In this document: positions 18,201 through 27,145 of the stretch, piece by piece
Layout: every line of letters starts with the position of its first letter
How positions within the stretch are numbered: the first letter of the stretch is position 1
Assembly (NCBI GenBank): GCA_019639255.1
Contig: JAHBSF010000010.1
Location: 1-64,000, forward strand
DNA length: 64,000 bases
Direction of reading: 5' to 3'
From: Acidobacteriota bacterium
GTDB taxonomy: Bacteria > Acidobacteriota > Blastocatellia > RBC074
The notes under the pieces: model-generated
Seen by the model: the letters and a program-made list of their open reading frames with translations, nothing else
The model's database searches: none
What the model was told of the DNA's origin: nothing
Position numbers and translations under genes: made by a program

Positions 18201-19740
18201 CTTCATCGCGCATGCGCTCCAGAAACTGCGCGATGCGCCGCGTTTCGGGCGCTATGACGCGCCCGGCGAAATCCCGCTCCACACCGATTAGCCCGTCCCT
18301 GAAGGCGCGCGCCTCGGCGTTCAACTCCTCGGACTCAAAAAGCGGCTCCGAGTACTCGCGCAGAATCTCCATCGGAATGTTTTCCGCAGTTACGCCGGTC
18401 GCGCCATCCGCGGTTGCTTCCTTTGAAGAGGCAATCGCAGCTCGGGCCGCCTCGCGCACTTCGCGTGTTTCTCCCGCGCGTCCGAGCGCAAATTTCAGCA
18501 GCACCGGCCCTATAATCAGATTCAGTCCGACCATGCCGAGCACTATCGGCTGCATATCGGCGCCGAGCCCCGGCAGGCTTTTCTCGACGATGATTACGAG
18601 TCCCAGCACGACGCCCGCCTGCGATACGAAGCCGAGCCAGGCGTTGCGCCGTATTTCGGGCGCTTCCCCGGCAATCAGCGTAGCAAGCTGCGAGCCTGCA
18701 TAAATCGCCGCAAGGCGCACCGCTACGAGGATGACCGGAATCAGCCACACGCGTGAGAGTGCGCCGAGGTCCAGCCCCGCGCCTGCAATCGAGAAAAATA
18801 CGACGTAAACCGGCAGCGATACGGCTTCGACCGGATGGATGAATTCGTCGCCGAAGCGCGTAAAGTTCTGTACGACGAATCCCGCGACGATGAATACGAG
18901 TACTGCTTCCAGATGAAATCTGTCTGCAACCGCCGTCGTTACAAACACGATCGAGATTACAAACAGCCACATCTCGGCGTGGACGAATTTTAGATAGGCC
19001 CAAATGGCTGCGCCCGTGGCTGCGCCGAGCGCCGCCGAAAGCAGCAGTTCTTTGCCCACCGTCAGCAGCAATGCCGGATCGAAGCGCGCGCCCGGGGTCG
19101 AAAACAGTTGGGCAAGCGAAATGCCCAGGGCGAGGATCGCGACCATCAATACGTCTTTGGATACGGCCACGCCGAGCGTGATGTCGGAAAGCCGTCCGCG
19201 CGAGCCCGTTTCATTGATGACCGCAATTGTGGCTGCGGGCGAGGTTTCTATGGCGAGCACGCCGAATATAAGTCCGATTGCGGCAACGAGCGGCGCGGAT
19301 GCATCGTTGAGAAACGGCAGCATCGGCCGCAGTGCGAATATCGTTCCGATGACGAACAGAAGTATCAGAGCGGCCTTGATTGCAACGATCAGTCCGATGG
19401 ATCGCGCCGCGACGCGCAGTCCCGAGAGCCTCAGTTCGGCTCCGGCCGTAAGCGCGATGAGTCCGATTGCGAGGCTGTTGACGAGCTTCAGATCCTGGAC
19501 TACGCCGACCGACAGAAGGTCGAGTATGAAGGGGCCGCACAGGAGTCCGGCGAGTATGTAGCCCGTAATTTTCGGCAATCGCAGGCGCGCTGCAAGTTCG
19601 CCGCCCGTAAATGCGGCGAGCAGCACGAATCCGAGCGCGGCCAGGGATTTCGGATTAAACGCACCTTCGCCCCCCGCCTGAAGGAACGGCAGCGCCGACA
19701 TCAGCAGAAACAGCAGTCCGACGATAAGGATTCTGCGCAT
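15220..19740 (-). CDS. Giant CPA2 cation/proton antiporter fused to AAA ATPase module
   Basis: This 1506-residue protein has three parts. Residues 1 to about 430 form a CPA2-type monovalent cation/proton antiporter (PKITGYILAGLLCGPF, AVSKDVLMVAILALG, FVSQAGVVLGLVIIVE). About 430-1150 is a long helical, Arg/Glu-rich cytosolic region. The C-terminus is a P-loop ATPase with Walker A GELGSGKTSL near 1188 and Walker B VMVIEDAHQ near 1258, then a winged-helix-like tail. Ordinary KefB/NapA proteins are 400-650 residues and end in RCK domains, so the fusion is unusual. Walker A lacks neither K nor T, so ATP binding is likely. It leads the operon with MscS and SLC13. The role of the ATPase (gating or signalling) is inferred. 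Confidence 0.85.
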   Translation of the reverse strand: MRRILIVGLLFLLMSALPFLQAGGEGAFNPKSLAALGFVLLAAFTGGELAARLRLPKITGYILAGLLCGPFILDLLSVGVVQDLKLVNSLAIGLIALTAGAELRLSGLRVAARSIGLIVAIKAALILLFVIGTIFALRPMLPFLNDASAPLVAAIGLIFGVLAIETSPAATIAVINETGSRGRLSDITLGVAVSKDVLMVAILALGISLAQLFSTPGARFDPALLLTVGKELLLSAALGAATGAAIWAYLKFVHAEMWLFVISIVFVTTAVADRFHLEAVLVFIVAGFVVQNFTRFGDEFIHPVEAVSLPVYVVFFSIAGAGLDLGALSRVWLIPVILVAVRLAAIYAGSQLATLIAGEAPEIRRNAWLGFVSQAGVVLGLVIIVEKSLPGLGADMQPIVLGMVGLNLIIGPVLLKFALGRAGETREVREAARAAIASSKEATADGATGVTAENIPMEILREYSEPLFESEELNAEARAFRDGLIGVERDFAGRVIAPETRRIAQFLERMRDEAGRSVQDLIADKPAERPWTVRLRGRRSAYSRWLREEVLAFGSGPLDLSGEFRSLGERLLHLSETTPERVSVPEEADRFTALMDDKWRVRVGKRFKSLKRSAGRIFGGGESFRDAPLRRLAAYHFGGANDARLLGAAAAAGAQRLAALQAVKVLYDAIDEGFERLINTLEAQSAADPRERLLRLRGRLEERFAAVAEEQARFGRRVETELRGALRTAWDAWLADLAIAGTFELPPRRRSQDAAAEARERVQKEIDESGRVWAAYREGTADACARHFDAVHLVDQVGLAVAELVAGVLDNVDRHLTTSLRAVLERLEEARKRLAQNRAQDRPQDRPQDRDAADRRTAIAGERESMVNFLRGEMRARLRRLRESRELGGMVETVLGRFAAITGDLPADYRVIEDRDLAALGGLLSATLASTPAAPAPPKRKSVPLREIARGYLESEIARDLADVNRILYEQVDSALAAVAEATQILEFNLKVAEESLDREGAPARPQAKEAKEKTPDLVEQGFERAHARIAAAIANLGGVEDRVRTEIISKVDERVREIEALAFQRSTAEARREPSYINLPATMRRAARFTRQRLAAALRRYGPLGRIFVRDLQATLGFEQLSPEEALRRYDEARWDPARLAHLPYLYQRLFAVAPLDTADLLVGREDELRAIASAHARLRSGRQTAVAVIGELGSGKTSLIQAALREIFRHDDIFRLNLNHPIAHEEALAGELGRLIGMPRARTLAQIETRLGEMPGRPVMVIEDAHQIHLRTIGGYEALRALRRLIAKTSHRVFWLVSMRRYAWQYLDSIERISEVFTFVVNTENLTAEEMSEVIARRHAVSGFELNFLPDPMLAERGRYRRAPEREQQRLARAAYFDALGRASEGNILAGLFYWMRSISEVEDNRLVVRPMEPLRFAALREAPVEHLLTLGVIVQQGSLTVDEHARIFLGGRTASSAVMERLSSLNLVVRETREDGVERFSINRPIYIPLVRELRTRNVLPAK

Positions 19741-19761
19741 CCGTCAATACCCTTGCGTTCG

Positions 19762-19845
19762 GAGAGACGACGGAACAAACGAAAATAAACGGATAAGGCG
19801 GGATTTCCGTGTGTTTCGTCAATTTTTGTATCTATCGTTGTCTCT
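19762..19845. repeat. Palindromic repeat family A, copy 5
   Basis: The left arm GGAGAGACGACGGAACAAAC is matched by a degenerate right arm ending TATCGTTGTCTCTG. It lies between two co-directional antiporter genes. Confidence 0.75.
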
Positions 19846-19864
19846 GTTACTGATTGACCGCATC

Positions 19865-21091
19865 TCAGGCTGTCGATTCCAGATCCTGAGAGAGTACATC
19901 CCTGGTCAGAGCAGGACTCAGAAACTCGTTGACCAGCACCGAAACCAGCACGCAGGTGATTACGACGCCCGTAAGCTCGCTATGATAAACCTGCTGGTAG
20001 TTGACCGCCATTGCAACGGCCACTCCGCCCTGCCCCAGCATCCCGCCGCCTATGCGCGGACTTATAGGCTGCGGATGATCGGATCGGCCTACGGCCAGAC
20101 GCGCGCCGCCCCATTTGGCCGCAGCGTGCAGGACCAGGTAAAGCGCCGCGCAGCCTGCCGCCATCATCCATCGCCCGCCGCCTGGGGCGACCTGCCATGC
20201 CGCGCCCGCAAATACCAGCAGCAGGACGTAAAGCGGCTTTTCAATCGACATCAGCACCTCGAGCAGTTCGCTGCGCGCGCGCGATGTATTGGCCAGCATC
20301 ACGCCGAGCACGAGGTTGATGAAAAGCGGGGAGAGGTGCAGGTAATAGGCCGCACCGCTCGAAAAGATGACGATCCCGATGAGCGCAAGCAGCAGTTTTT
20401 CCGTATTGCGCTCTCCGCCTATGAACAGATGGAACAGCACGCCGAGCACGACGCCGAAGCCGAGGCTCACGGCCACCCACTCGGTGCGCGTAAGCGGTCT
20501 TATGCCGCTGGTTTCTCCCGTATGGAAAAGGCAGAAAATCAGACCGAAAAGAATGATTCCGATGACCGTATCGAAGCGGCTTGCGAATATCAGCAACTGC
20601 GCATTGCGCCCACCCCGGCCGTATTTCTCCGAGACTATGCGCGCGCCGGTTTCGGTCGACACAGCCGCAGTTGCTGCAAGCACGCCTGCGCCCGCGGCAA
20701 CCGCAACCACCTTTTCGGCGCCCGTCATATTGCGCGCCGCAACATACCAGAACAGCGCACCGAACGCTCCCCCGACCAGAATGAACGTGGAAAAGAATTC
20801 GGCGAACGCCACGCGCCAGAACTCGCCCGCTACTTCAAACAGATCGCGAAAACGGATCTGCAATCCGGCTATGAGGCCGATTGAACCGAGGGCGAGACTC
20901 ATGCCGGGGCCGAGCTGCGCGACGACATCCCCCGTCATCACGCCCGTAACCTGCGGCCCTACAAGCAGCCCGAGCAGAATATACTCGACGCCCGAGGTGA
21001 AGAAAAATCGCGTCTGCAGCCGGCCGATCAGAAAATGCGCACTCAGATAACCTACGGCGAGAATTGCCAGCAGTTGCAGAATCGTCAGCAT
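19865..21091 (-). CDS. CPA2-family cation/proton antiporter-like membrane protein
   Basis: The 408-residue protein has 11-13 hydrophobic helices. Its glycine-rich motifs are of the Na+/H+ exchanger family (YILLGLLVGPQVTGV, GAGVLAATAAVSTETGARIV, GMLGQGGVAVAMAVNYQQ). The canonical DD/ND pair seen in NapA-type proteins is not obvious, so substrate and stoichiometry are uncertain. ATG 21091 follows GGGAG. It lies between the CPA2-AAA gene and another CPA2 gene, with family A repeats on both sides. Confidence 0.78.
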   Translation of the reverse strand: MLTILQLLAILAVGYLSAHFLIGRLQTRFFFTSGVEYILLGLLVGPQVTGVMTGDVVAQLGPGMSLALGSIGLIAGLQIRFRDLFEVAGEFWRVAFAEFFSTFILVGGAFGALFWYVAARNMTGAEKVVAVAAGAGVLAATAAVSTETGARIVSEKYGRGGRNAQLLIFASRFDTVIGIILFGLIFCLFHTGETSGIRPLTRTEWVAVSLGFGVVLGVLFHLFIGGERNTEKLLLALIGIVIFSSGAAYYLHLSPLFINLVLGVMLANTSRARSELLEVLMSIEKPLYVLLLVFAGAAWQVAPGGGRWMMAAGCAALYLVLHAAAKWGGARLAVGRSDHPQPISPRIGGGMLGQGGVAVAMAVNYQQVYHSELTGVVITCVLVSVLVNEFLSPALTRDVLSQDLESTA

Positions 21092-21113
21092 CTTCGGCTC
21101 CCGTCAAGGTTTA

Positions 21114-21204
21114 TAAGGATGACGAAACAAACGAAAAAATACGAAAACCACGGAAATCATCGAGCGTTTCGTTTATTCCGTTTCCGTCTGTTCCGTTATC
21201 TATC
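21114..21204. repeat. Palindromic repeat family A, copy 6
   Basis: The left arm AGGATGACGAAACAAACG is followed by an inner segment and a right arm TCTGTTCCGTTATCTAT. The outer arms are more diverged than in other copies. It lies between two antiporter genes on the minus strand. Confidence 0.75.
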
Positions 21205-21223
21205 TTTCCGCGGTTTGCACTCC

Positions 21224-22441
21224 TCACGAAATCGAACTCACCGGCATTACATCATCGGAGGGCGCGCGATCTTCGCCCTTGTAAACCTGCACAAGCAGCG
21301 GCGGCGCTATCAGCGTAGTCGCTACGGCCATAACCAGCACGACGCCGTAAGCCAGATCGCTCACCGCCGCGAGGCCGAGCCCTATTTGCGCAACAACGAT
21401 TCCCACCTCGCCGCGCGGCACCATCCCCGTGCCTATTTGCGCGGCGCGCTTCCAGCCCATCGAAAGCGCCGCAGCGCCGCAGCCGAGCATCTTCGTAGCA
21501 ACGGCAAGCAGCGTCACAACGAGTGCAAGCGTCAGAGCTTCGGGCGTAAGCAGCGCGTCGAGCTTCAACTGCATCCCGATGTTGGTCAGGAAAAACGGCA
21601 GCAGAAACTCCGTTACCGCCTCGGCCTGATGCGGCATATCCGTTCCCTCGACCGATTCGGACAACGCCATTCCGGCAAGAAACGCGCCGATGATGGCTGC
21701 AACGCCTATGTAGCTCGCCACTACTGCAAGCCCCAGACACAGCGAGAATCCGAAGACGAGCTGCGCCTGCCCGACGCGCAGCTTCGCTACGCGCTCCCGC
21801 ATCTTGTTGACCGTGCGCGCACCGACCACGGCTACGAAGATCGTAAAACCTATGGCGAGCGCCGCAGTCGTTGCTATGTGCACATAGTTGATGTCGCCCT
21901 TCGCCATACTGCTGACGACGGCGAGGATGATCAGGCCGAGTATGTCGTCTATTACCGCAGCGCCCAGTATGATCCGGCTCGTCTGCAAATGCAGCAACCC
22001 CATCTGTCCGAGCACGCGCGCCGTGATGCCTACCGAGGTCGCAACCATCGCCGCGCCCAGGAATATCGCCTCTATCTGATGCCGCCCCCAAAGAATGAAA
22101 AGAACGTATCCGGCTATAAACGGCACAATCACGCCGAGCACGGCTACGGCGATCGCCCTGCCGCCGACGCGAAAAATATCGGCGGGTTTGGTTTCGAGTC
22201 CGACCAGAAACAGCAGAAATATGACGCCGATCTCGGCAAGCGCATTGGTCAACCCCGTAGGCTCGACCCAGGCCAGCACGCTGGGGCCTATGATTACGCC
22301 GGCAAGGATTTCGCCCGCCACCGCAGGCTGTTTCAACCGCTCGAACGCTTCCGCAGCGAGTTTCGCCGCAATGAACATCACCGCGAGCGTGAATAGTAGT
22401 TTTGTATGCTCATCCCCGCCCGCCCAGGCAAACAACAACAT
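21224..22441 (-). CDS. CPA2 Na+/H+ (or K+/H+) antiporter, NapA/KefB-like
   Basis: The 405-residue antiporter has about 12-13 transmembrane helices. Strong motifs are QPAVAGEILAGVIIGPSVLA, the ion-binding pair in GAAVIDDILGLIIL, FLVGLETKP and MVPRGEVGIVVAQIGLG. The adjacent aspartates are typical of electrogenic NapA-like transporters. It lacks the RCK domain of KefB/KefC. It follows the sigma54 response regulator on the same strand by about 100 bp and may be its target. Confidence 0.9.
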   Translation of the reverse strand: MLLFAWAGGDEHTKLLFTLAVMFIAAKLAAEAFERLKQPAVAGEILAGVIIGPSVLAWVEPTGLTNALAEIGVIFLLFLVGLETKPADIFRVGGRAIAVAVLGVIVPFIAGYVLFILWGRHQIEAIFLGAAMVATSVGITARVLGQMGLLHLQTSRIILGAAVIDDILGLIILAVVSSMAKGDINYVHIATTAALAIGFTIFVAVVGARTVNKMRERVAKLRVGQAQLVFGFSLCLGLAVVASYIGVAAIIGAFLAGMALSESVEGTDMPHQAEAVTEFLLPFFLTNIGMQLKLDALLTPEALTLALVVTLLAVATKMLGCGAAALSMGWKRAAQIGTGMVPRGEVGIVVAQIGLGLAAVSDLAYGVVLVMAVATTLIAPPLLVQVYKGEDRAPSDDVMPVSSIS

Positions 22442-22540
22442 TTCACCTCCAGAAAAAGCCCCCAGAAAAAGCCTATGGATATTCGATCTATTCTGATGAC
22501 CACAAACTGTGGCGTAAAGCGGCAGGATTGTAGCAGGGGG

Positions 22541-23908
22541 CTACGGCGCCAGGCTACCGTCCGCACGATATTCATCGAGTTTTCGGTAAAGGGTCTTGCG
22601 GTCGATGCCGAGCATATCGGCGGCGCGGGCCTTGTTGCCTTCGGTGCTGCGCAGGGTTTCGAGAATGTATTCGCGTTCGAGTTCGCGCAGGGTCATTTTG
22701 CGGCTGAGCGAGCGCGCAATGAGCGCGGCGCTCGTGCCGGCGAACCGCACGCGTTCGGGCAGATCCTCGGTGCGCAGCACGGCGCCCGGCGCAAAAGCCA
22801 CGGCGCGTTCGATGGCGTTTTCCAGTTCGCGCACGTTTCCCGGCCACCCGTAGGAAGTCAGCACGGCCAGGGCTTCGGGCGAAACATCCAGCGGCGCATG
22901 TCCCGAAGCCTCGGCCGCCCGGACTACAAAATGCTCTACAAGCAGCGGCACATCGAACGGACGCTCGCGCAGCGGAGGCACGCGCAGGCGGATTACGTTC
23001 AGCCGCCAGTAAAGATCCTCGCGGAATCTGCCCGAAGAGAGGTCGCCTTCGAGATCCCTGTTCGTAGCGGCGACCACGCGCAGTTGAACCGATCGTTCGA
23101 CGTTTGCGCCGACGCGGCGCACGGCGCCGTCCTGGAGCGCGCGCAGCAGTTTCGGCTGCACCGCTAGCGGCAGTTCTCCGATTTCATCCAGAAACAGCGT
23201 ACCGCCGTCGGCCGATTCTATGAGTCCGGCGCGCTCGCCGCGCGAACCGGTGAAAGCGCCGCTCGTATGGCCGAAGAGTTCGGCCTCGATCAGATCGGCG
23301 GGAATCGCGGCGCAGTTTACCGGCACAAACGCACCCGTGCGGCCCGACATTTCGTGAATGGCGCGTGCGATGATTTCCTTGCCCGTGCCCGATTCGCCGG
23401 TGATGAGCACGGTCGAGGCCGAGCGCGCCGCAAGCGTCATTTCCTCGATCAGGCGCTTCATGGGCCGCGACGCGCCTATGAGCCGCACGGGCACCCCGGG
23501 CCGCTCGCGCCTGACGCGCGCCTGTTCGCGCTGCGCCGCAGTCCGCACCAACGCCTCGCCTACGGCGGTTTCCAGTGAGCGCGTCTCGAAGGGTTTGGTC
23601 AGATATTGCGACGCGCCGACCTTTACCATCTCGACCGCCTGCTCTACCGAACCGAATGCGGTGATGACGATCACGGGCGTTTCCGGTCGCGTGGCGCGCA
23701 CGGCGGCCAGCAACTGATCGCCCGATGCTCCGGGCATGCGCACGTCCGTTACTACAAGATCGATCATCTCCCCGCTGCGCGATATGTAATCGAGCGCGGC
23801 GCGCCCGTCGGGCGCGGGGATGGTCTGGTAGCCGGCGTCGTCGAGCACTTCGCACAACAACTCGAGCATCTCCGCGTTGTCCTCAGCTATCAGTATGCGT
23901 TCGCTCAT
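22541..23908 (-). CDS. Sigma54-dependent response regulator, NtrC family
   Basis: The 455-residue activator has a receiver domain ([10 protein letters not shown], phosphoacceptor in [10 protein letters not shown], about 1-120). An AAA+ sigma54-interaction domain follows (Walker [23 protein letters not shown]-finger region [12 protein letters not shown]), then a Fis-type HTH ([20 protein letters not shown]). The loop that contacts sigma54 reads GAFTGS rather than GAFTGA. Three consecutive ATG codons (23914, 23911, 23908) follow a G-run; 23908 gives the best spacing. No histidine kinase is adjacent. It lies upstream of the antiporter genes, which suggests but does not prove that it controls them. 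Confidence 0.93.
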   Translation of the reverse strand: MSERILIAEDNAEMLELLCEVLDDAGYQTIPAPDGRAALDYISRSGEMIDLVVTDVRMPGASGDQLLAAVRATRPETPVIVITAFGSVEQAVEMVKVGASQYLTKPFETRSLETAVGEALVRTAAQREQARVRRERPGVPVRLIGASRPMKRLIEEMTLAARSASTVLITGESGTGKEIIARAIHEMSGRTGAFVPVNCAAIPADLIEAELFGHTSGAFTGSRGERAGLIESADGGTLFLDEIGELPLAVQPKLLRALQDGAVRRVGANVERSVQLRVVAATNRDLEGDLSSGRFREDLYWRLNVIRLRVPPLRERPFDVPLLVEHFVVRAAEASGHAPLDVSPEALAVLTSYGWPGNVRELENAIERAVAFAPGAVLRTEDLPERVRFAGTSAALIARSLSRKMTLRELEREYILETLRSTEGNKARAADMLGIDRKTLYRKLDEYRADGSLAP

Positions 23909-23992
23909 CATCATCCCCCCCCATCCAGCAATTCCGGGTTTGGGAGGAAAGAGAGATAACGGCAACATTCGAAATAAGACGGAACATACGGA

Positions 23993-24169
23993 CTCGACTT
24001 TGTCCATTTTTACAAATCCCATGCGGCTGTATCCGTAAGCACTTTGTTTTCAACAACGCTGCTTTTCAAACGTCGGGGGTTCAGCCTGATGTTCAAAAAA
24101 ACCTGACATTGAAAACAAAGAGGTTACAGAATCAATACCTTCCATGGGCAAAAAATGGACAAAGTCGAG
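23993..24169. mobile_element. MITE-like element E with 19-bp terminal inverted repeats
   Basis: The terminal inverted repeats CTCGACTTTGTCCATTTTT are perfect over 19 bp. The element is flanked by ACGGA on both sides (23988-23992 and 24170-24174), a possible 5-bp target duplication, although family A is itself rich in ACGGA. No coding capacity is seen and it is lower in GC than its surroundings. Confidence 0.75.
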
Positions 24170-24199
24170 ACGGAAATACTCATCTTTTCCGTAATTACT

Positions 24200-24432
24200 C
24201 TGTAAACAAAGTTTCTTGAGTTTTTCAGCCGCGGAGCGGCGTAAGATCTGTAGCCCAGGGCGGCGAGCCCTGGGTTGTTGTAGAGAAGCGGCGCCAGCCC
24301 CGGAGGGGCGGAAGATCTTTCGCCCTTTCAGGGCTTGAACCTTCTTGTTCTGCTGACCTGGCGCTGACGCACCAGGCTACAGATCTTTCGCCGCTTCGCG
24401 GCTGAAAAACTTAAAGAACTTTGCTTACACTG
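24200..24432. repeat. Multi-hairpin repeat family B, copy 1
   Basis: The terminal arms CTGTAAACAAAGTTT and complement enclose nested small hairpins GCCGCGGAGCGGC, CCCAGGG/CCCTGGG, CCCCGGAGGGG and CCCTTTCAGGG. It lies inside family A copy 7. Copies 2 and 3 are at 50.2 and 58.5 kb, in inverted orientation relative to this one. Confidence 0.85.
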
Positions 24433-24444
24433 TAGTAATTTTCG

Positions 24445-25266
24445 TTACATTTCGAATGTTGCGTTATCTCTCTTTCCTCCAAGTTCGCGAGCAAGAGCCG
24501 CTACGCGGTCAACCAGATCGGCGCTTCCCGCACATCGTTCGATTTCCAGCACCAACCGGCTGCCCACAACCGCACCGTCGGCATAGCTCCACACTTCTCC
24601 TACGTGTTCGGGCAGCGAAATGCCGAAGCCGACGGCCACGGGCAGCGCGCTTATTTCCCGCACCCGTTCAACGAGTTTCTTTACCTCGCCCGAGAGCGAA
24701 TCTCGAACGCCCGTGACTCCGGTTCTTGCCACGACATATATAAAACCGCTTGCAGCGCGCGCGATCTTTTCAATTCGTTCATCGGTAGAAGTCGGCGCTA
24801 CGAGAAATATCGTATCGATGCCGGCCTTGCGCATCTCGGAGGTAAATTCCCCGGCTTCTTCCGGAATCAGATCCGTAACAAGCACTCCGTCAACTCCCGA
24901 CTCACACAGCGCCGAAGCCCTTTGTGCGGGACTGTCCGCATGGAATCGGAGCAGCGGATTGAAGTATGTAAACAAAACTACCGGGACATCGTGTTTGCGT
25001 TTGAAATTCGCGACTACGGGCAGTATTTCTTCAATACCGATATCGCGCCTGAGCGCGCGTTCCGAGGCTCGCTGGATTACGGGACCATCGGCCATCGGAT
25101 CGGAGAACGGCACGCCTAGTTCTATGATGTCTGCTCCGGCTTCGGCAAGCGCGGCAAGCAGCCTTTCGGTGGTTTCAAGATCAGGATCGCCGGCAGTCAA
25201 ATAGGGGATAAACGCGCCCCGGTTTGAACTGCGCAGTCTCGTAAATCTTTCTGTTATACGGCTCAT
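24445..25266 (-). CDS. trpA: Tryptophan synthase alpha chain
   Basis: This enzyme cleaves indole-3-glycerol phosphate to indole and passes it to TrpB. The 273-residue protein has the catalytic Glu in ADIIELGVPFSDPMADGP, an Asp in the second conserved loop (GVDGVLVTDLIPEEA) and the phosphate site VAVGFGIS. ATG 25266 overlaps the trpB stop by one base (TGATG). The last six residues (NATFEM) and the stop are read from repeat copy 7, so the repeat has replaced the native 3' end. It is the last gene of the trp operon. Confidence 0.97.
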   Translation of the reverse strand: MSRITERFTRLRSSNRGAFIPYLTAGDPDLETTERLLAALAEAGADIIELGVPFSDPMADGPVIQRASERALRRDIGIEEILPVVANFKRKHDVPVVLFTYFNPLLRFHADSPAQRASALCESGVDGVLVTDLIPEEAGEFTSEMRKAGIDTIFLVAPTSTDERIEKIARAASGFIYVVARTGVTGVRDSLSGEVKKLVERVREISALPVAVGFGISLPEHVGEVWSYADGAVVGSRLVLEIERCAGSADLVDRVAALARELGGKRDNATFEM

Positions 25267-26489
25267 CACTTTTCCGAGTCTTCGGTGTTATTTTCTTCCT
25301 TCTCTGCGATGGTGTTGACATCCTTGTCGCCGCGTCCCGAAAGGTTGACCATAATGATCTGATTGCGGTCGAGGCGCGGCGCGAGCTTTATTACCTCGGC
25401 GATGGCGTGTGCGCTTTCGAGCGCCGGAATTATCCCCTCAAGCCCGGCAAGCAGTCTAAGCGCTTCAAGGGCTTCGTCATCTCCGGCGGCGACGTATTCC
25501 ACTCTTCCCAGGTCGTGAAGCAGCGCGTGTTCCGGTCCAATACTCGGATAATCGAGTCCGGCTGAAATCGAATGCGTGGGCGCAATCTGACCGCGCGAAT
25601 TCTGCAATACGTAACTGCGCGTTCCCTGAAGCACGCCGACCTGCCCGCCTCCCGCTTCCAGAAAACGCGCCGCGTGTTCGCCGAGTGATGAGCCGCGTCC
25701 GCCTGCCTCGACGCCAACCATACGCACGTTTGCATCGTTCAGAAAACTGTAAAACAACCCTATTGCGTTGCTGCCGCCGCCCACACACGCCACAAGATAA
25801 TCGGGCAGCCTTCGCTCGCGCTCCAGGATCTGCGCTCGCGCCTCGCGCCCGATCACGCTCTGAAAATCGCGCACCATCATCGGGTACGGATGCGGGCCGA
25901 GAACCGAACCCAGCAGATAATGCGTATCCCCTACGTTCGTCACCCAGTCGCGCAGCGCTTCGTTTATCGCATCCTTGAGCGTGCGGCTGCCCGATTCGAC
26001 TCCTACGACTTCGGCTCCGAGCAGACGCATGCGGAATACGTTGAGCGCCTGCCTGCGCATATCCTCCGTGCCCATATACACTACGCACTTCAATCCGGCG
26101 AGCGCGCACACGGTCGCAGTAGCCACGCCGTGTTGTCCGGCGCCGGTTTCGGCGATGATCCGCTGTTTTCCCATCCTTTGGGCGAGCAGCATCTGTCCGA
26201 GCGCGTTGTTGATCTTGTGCGCGCCGGTATGGTTGAGATCTTCGCGCTTCAGGTAAATACGCGCTCCGCCCAGATGCTCGGTCAAGCGCGCGGCGAACGT
26301 AAGCGGCGTGGGCCGGCCCACGTATTCGCGCAACAGGCGATCGAATTCTTCATGAAAAGACTCGTCGCTACGAACTTCATCATACGCCGCGCACAGTTGC
26401 GCTAGCGGATGCATAAGAGTTTCCGGCACGAAGCTGCCGCCGTAGGGGCCGAAATGGCCTGCTGCGTCGGGCATCGATAAAAAATCCAT
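25266..26489 (-). CDS. trpB: Tryptophan synthase beta chain
   Basis: This PLP enzyme joins indole and serine to give tryptophan. The 407-residue protein has the PLP lysine in [17 protein letters not shown], the tunnel motif [14 protein letters not shown] and the phosphate-binding loop [13 protein letters not shown] 26489 is chosen over GTG 26501 because it sits 2 nt after the trpF stop and matches TrpB N-termini ([18 protein letters not shown]). It overlaps trpA by one base. It is a TrpB1-type sequence by length and motifs. Confidence 0.97.
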   Translation of the reverse strand: MDFLSMPDAAGHFGPYGGSFVPETLMHPLAQLCAAYDEVRSDESFHEEFDRLLREYVGRPTPLTFAARLTEHLGGARIYLKREDLNHTGAHKINNALGQMLLAQRMGKQRIIAETGAGQHGVATATVCALAGLKCVVYMGTEDMRRQALNVFRMRLLGAEVVGVESGSRTLKDAINEALRDWVTNVGDTHYLLGSVLGPHPYPMMVRDFQSVIGREARAQILERERRLPDYLVACVGGGSNAIGLFYSFLNDANVRMVGVEAGGRGSSLGEHAARFLEAGGGQVGVLQGTRSYVLQNSRGQIAPTHSISAGLDYPSIGPEHALLHDLGRVEYVAAGDDEALEALRLLAGLEGIIPALESAHAIAEVIKLAPRLDRNQIIMVNLSGRGDKDVNTIAEKEENNTEDSEK

Positions 26490-26491
26490 AT

Positions 26492-27112
26492 CTACCTGCA
26501 CTGCTCCATCTCCAGTTTCAATCGTTGAAGCCGTTTCGGATCCTTGCGTCCCGGCGCACTCTCCACGCCGCTGTTTACATCAACGGCGAACGGGGCTACG
26601 GCCTCGATCGCCTCGGCTATATTTTCCGGTGCAAGCCCGCCGGCCAGAAACAGTCTTACGAGTTTCGCCGCTTCGCGAGCTGTTTCCCAATTCACCCTGC
26701 GGCCCGTTCCCCCGTAAAGTTTTGCATCCCACGCATCGAGCAGGATCGCGGAAGCCGGGTATTCAAGCACTGTTGCAGTATTGAAGCCCTCACCGCATCG
26801 CAGCGCCTTGATTACGCGATGATCTCCAACTCGCTCGCAATACCGGGCGTCCTCGTCGCCGTGAAGCTGCGCAATCCTGACTCCGGACGCCCGCATCAAT
26901 TCCACCACATTTTCGGGCGCCGGCTCGTTGACGAATACGCCGACCGGAATGACTTCATCCGGCAATTCGTCTATGATCCGGCGCGCCGTCGCCGGCTCGA
27001 TGAAGCGTGGGCTCGGCGCGTAAAAATTGAACCCCAGATAGCGGGCTCCGGCATCGATCGCCGCCCGCGCGTCTGCCGCCGATGTAATCCCGCACACTTT
27101 CAATTCAACCAT
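26492..27112 (-). CDS. trpF: Phosphoribosylanthranilate isomerase
   Basis: This is the third pathway step, an Amadori rearrangement of phosphoribosylanthranilate. The 206-residue TIM barrel has the catalytic cysteine in LKVCGIT (C7) and the general acid Asp in ILLDAWD. The phosphate sites are [10 protein letters not shown] and VDVNSGVES. It is separated from trpC by 126 bp occupied by repeat copy 8, the only large gap inside the operon, and abuts trpB. Confidence 0.96.
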   Translation of the reverse strand: MVELKVCGITSAADARAAIDAGARYLGFNFYAPSPRFIEPATARRIIDELPDEVIPVGVFVNEPAPENVVELMRASGVRIAQLHGDEDARYCERVGDHRVIKALRCGEGFNTATVLEYPASAILLDAWDAKLYGGTGRRVNWETAREAAKLVRLFLAGGLAPENIAEAIEAVAPFAVDVNSGVESAPGRKDPKRLQRLKLEMEQCR

Positions 27113-27118
27113 TGCTTT

Positions 27119-27145
27119 GAATCAATCCACACGACATTGGGACAT
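27119..27145. repeat. Solo terminal repeat of MITE family C
   Basis: AATCAATCCACACGACATTG matches the ends of element C (TAAATCA-x-CCAC ... CATTGGGACA) but has no element body. It abuts family A copy 8. A similar fragment precedes copy 15 at 52249-52270. Confidence 0.65.

Larger units (their letters stand above)
23943..24480. repeat. Family A repeat copy 7, split by elements E and B
   Basis: The outer left arm (23943-23990, GGAGGAAAGAGAGATAAC start) is complementary to the outer right arm (24437-24480). Both share the special variant CAACATTCGAAAT. About 450 bp of other repeats lie between them: element E at 23993-24169 and element B at 24200-24432. The right arm encodes the TrpA C-terminus and stop. 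Confidence 0.85.

Noticed and set aside
24200-24432. Family B as a tRNA or rRNA-like gene
   Set aside because: The mini-hairpins do not make a cloverleaf and no conserved T-loop or anticodon pattern is present.
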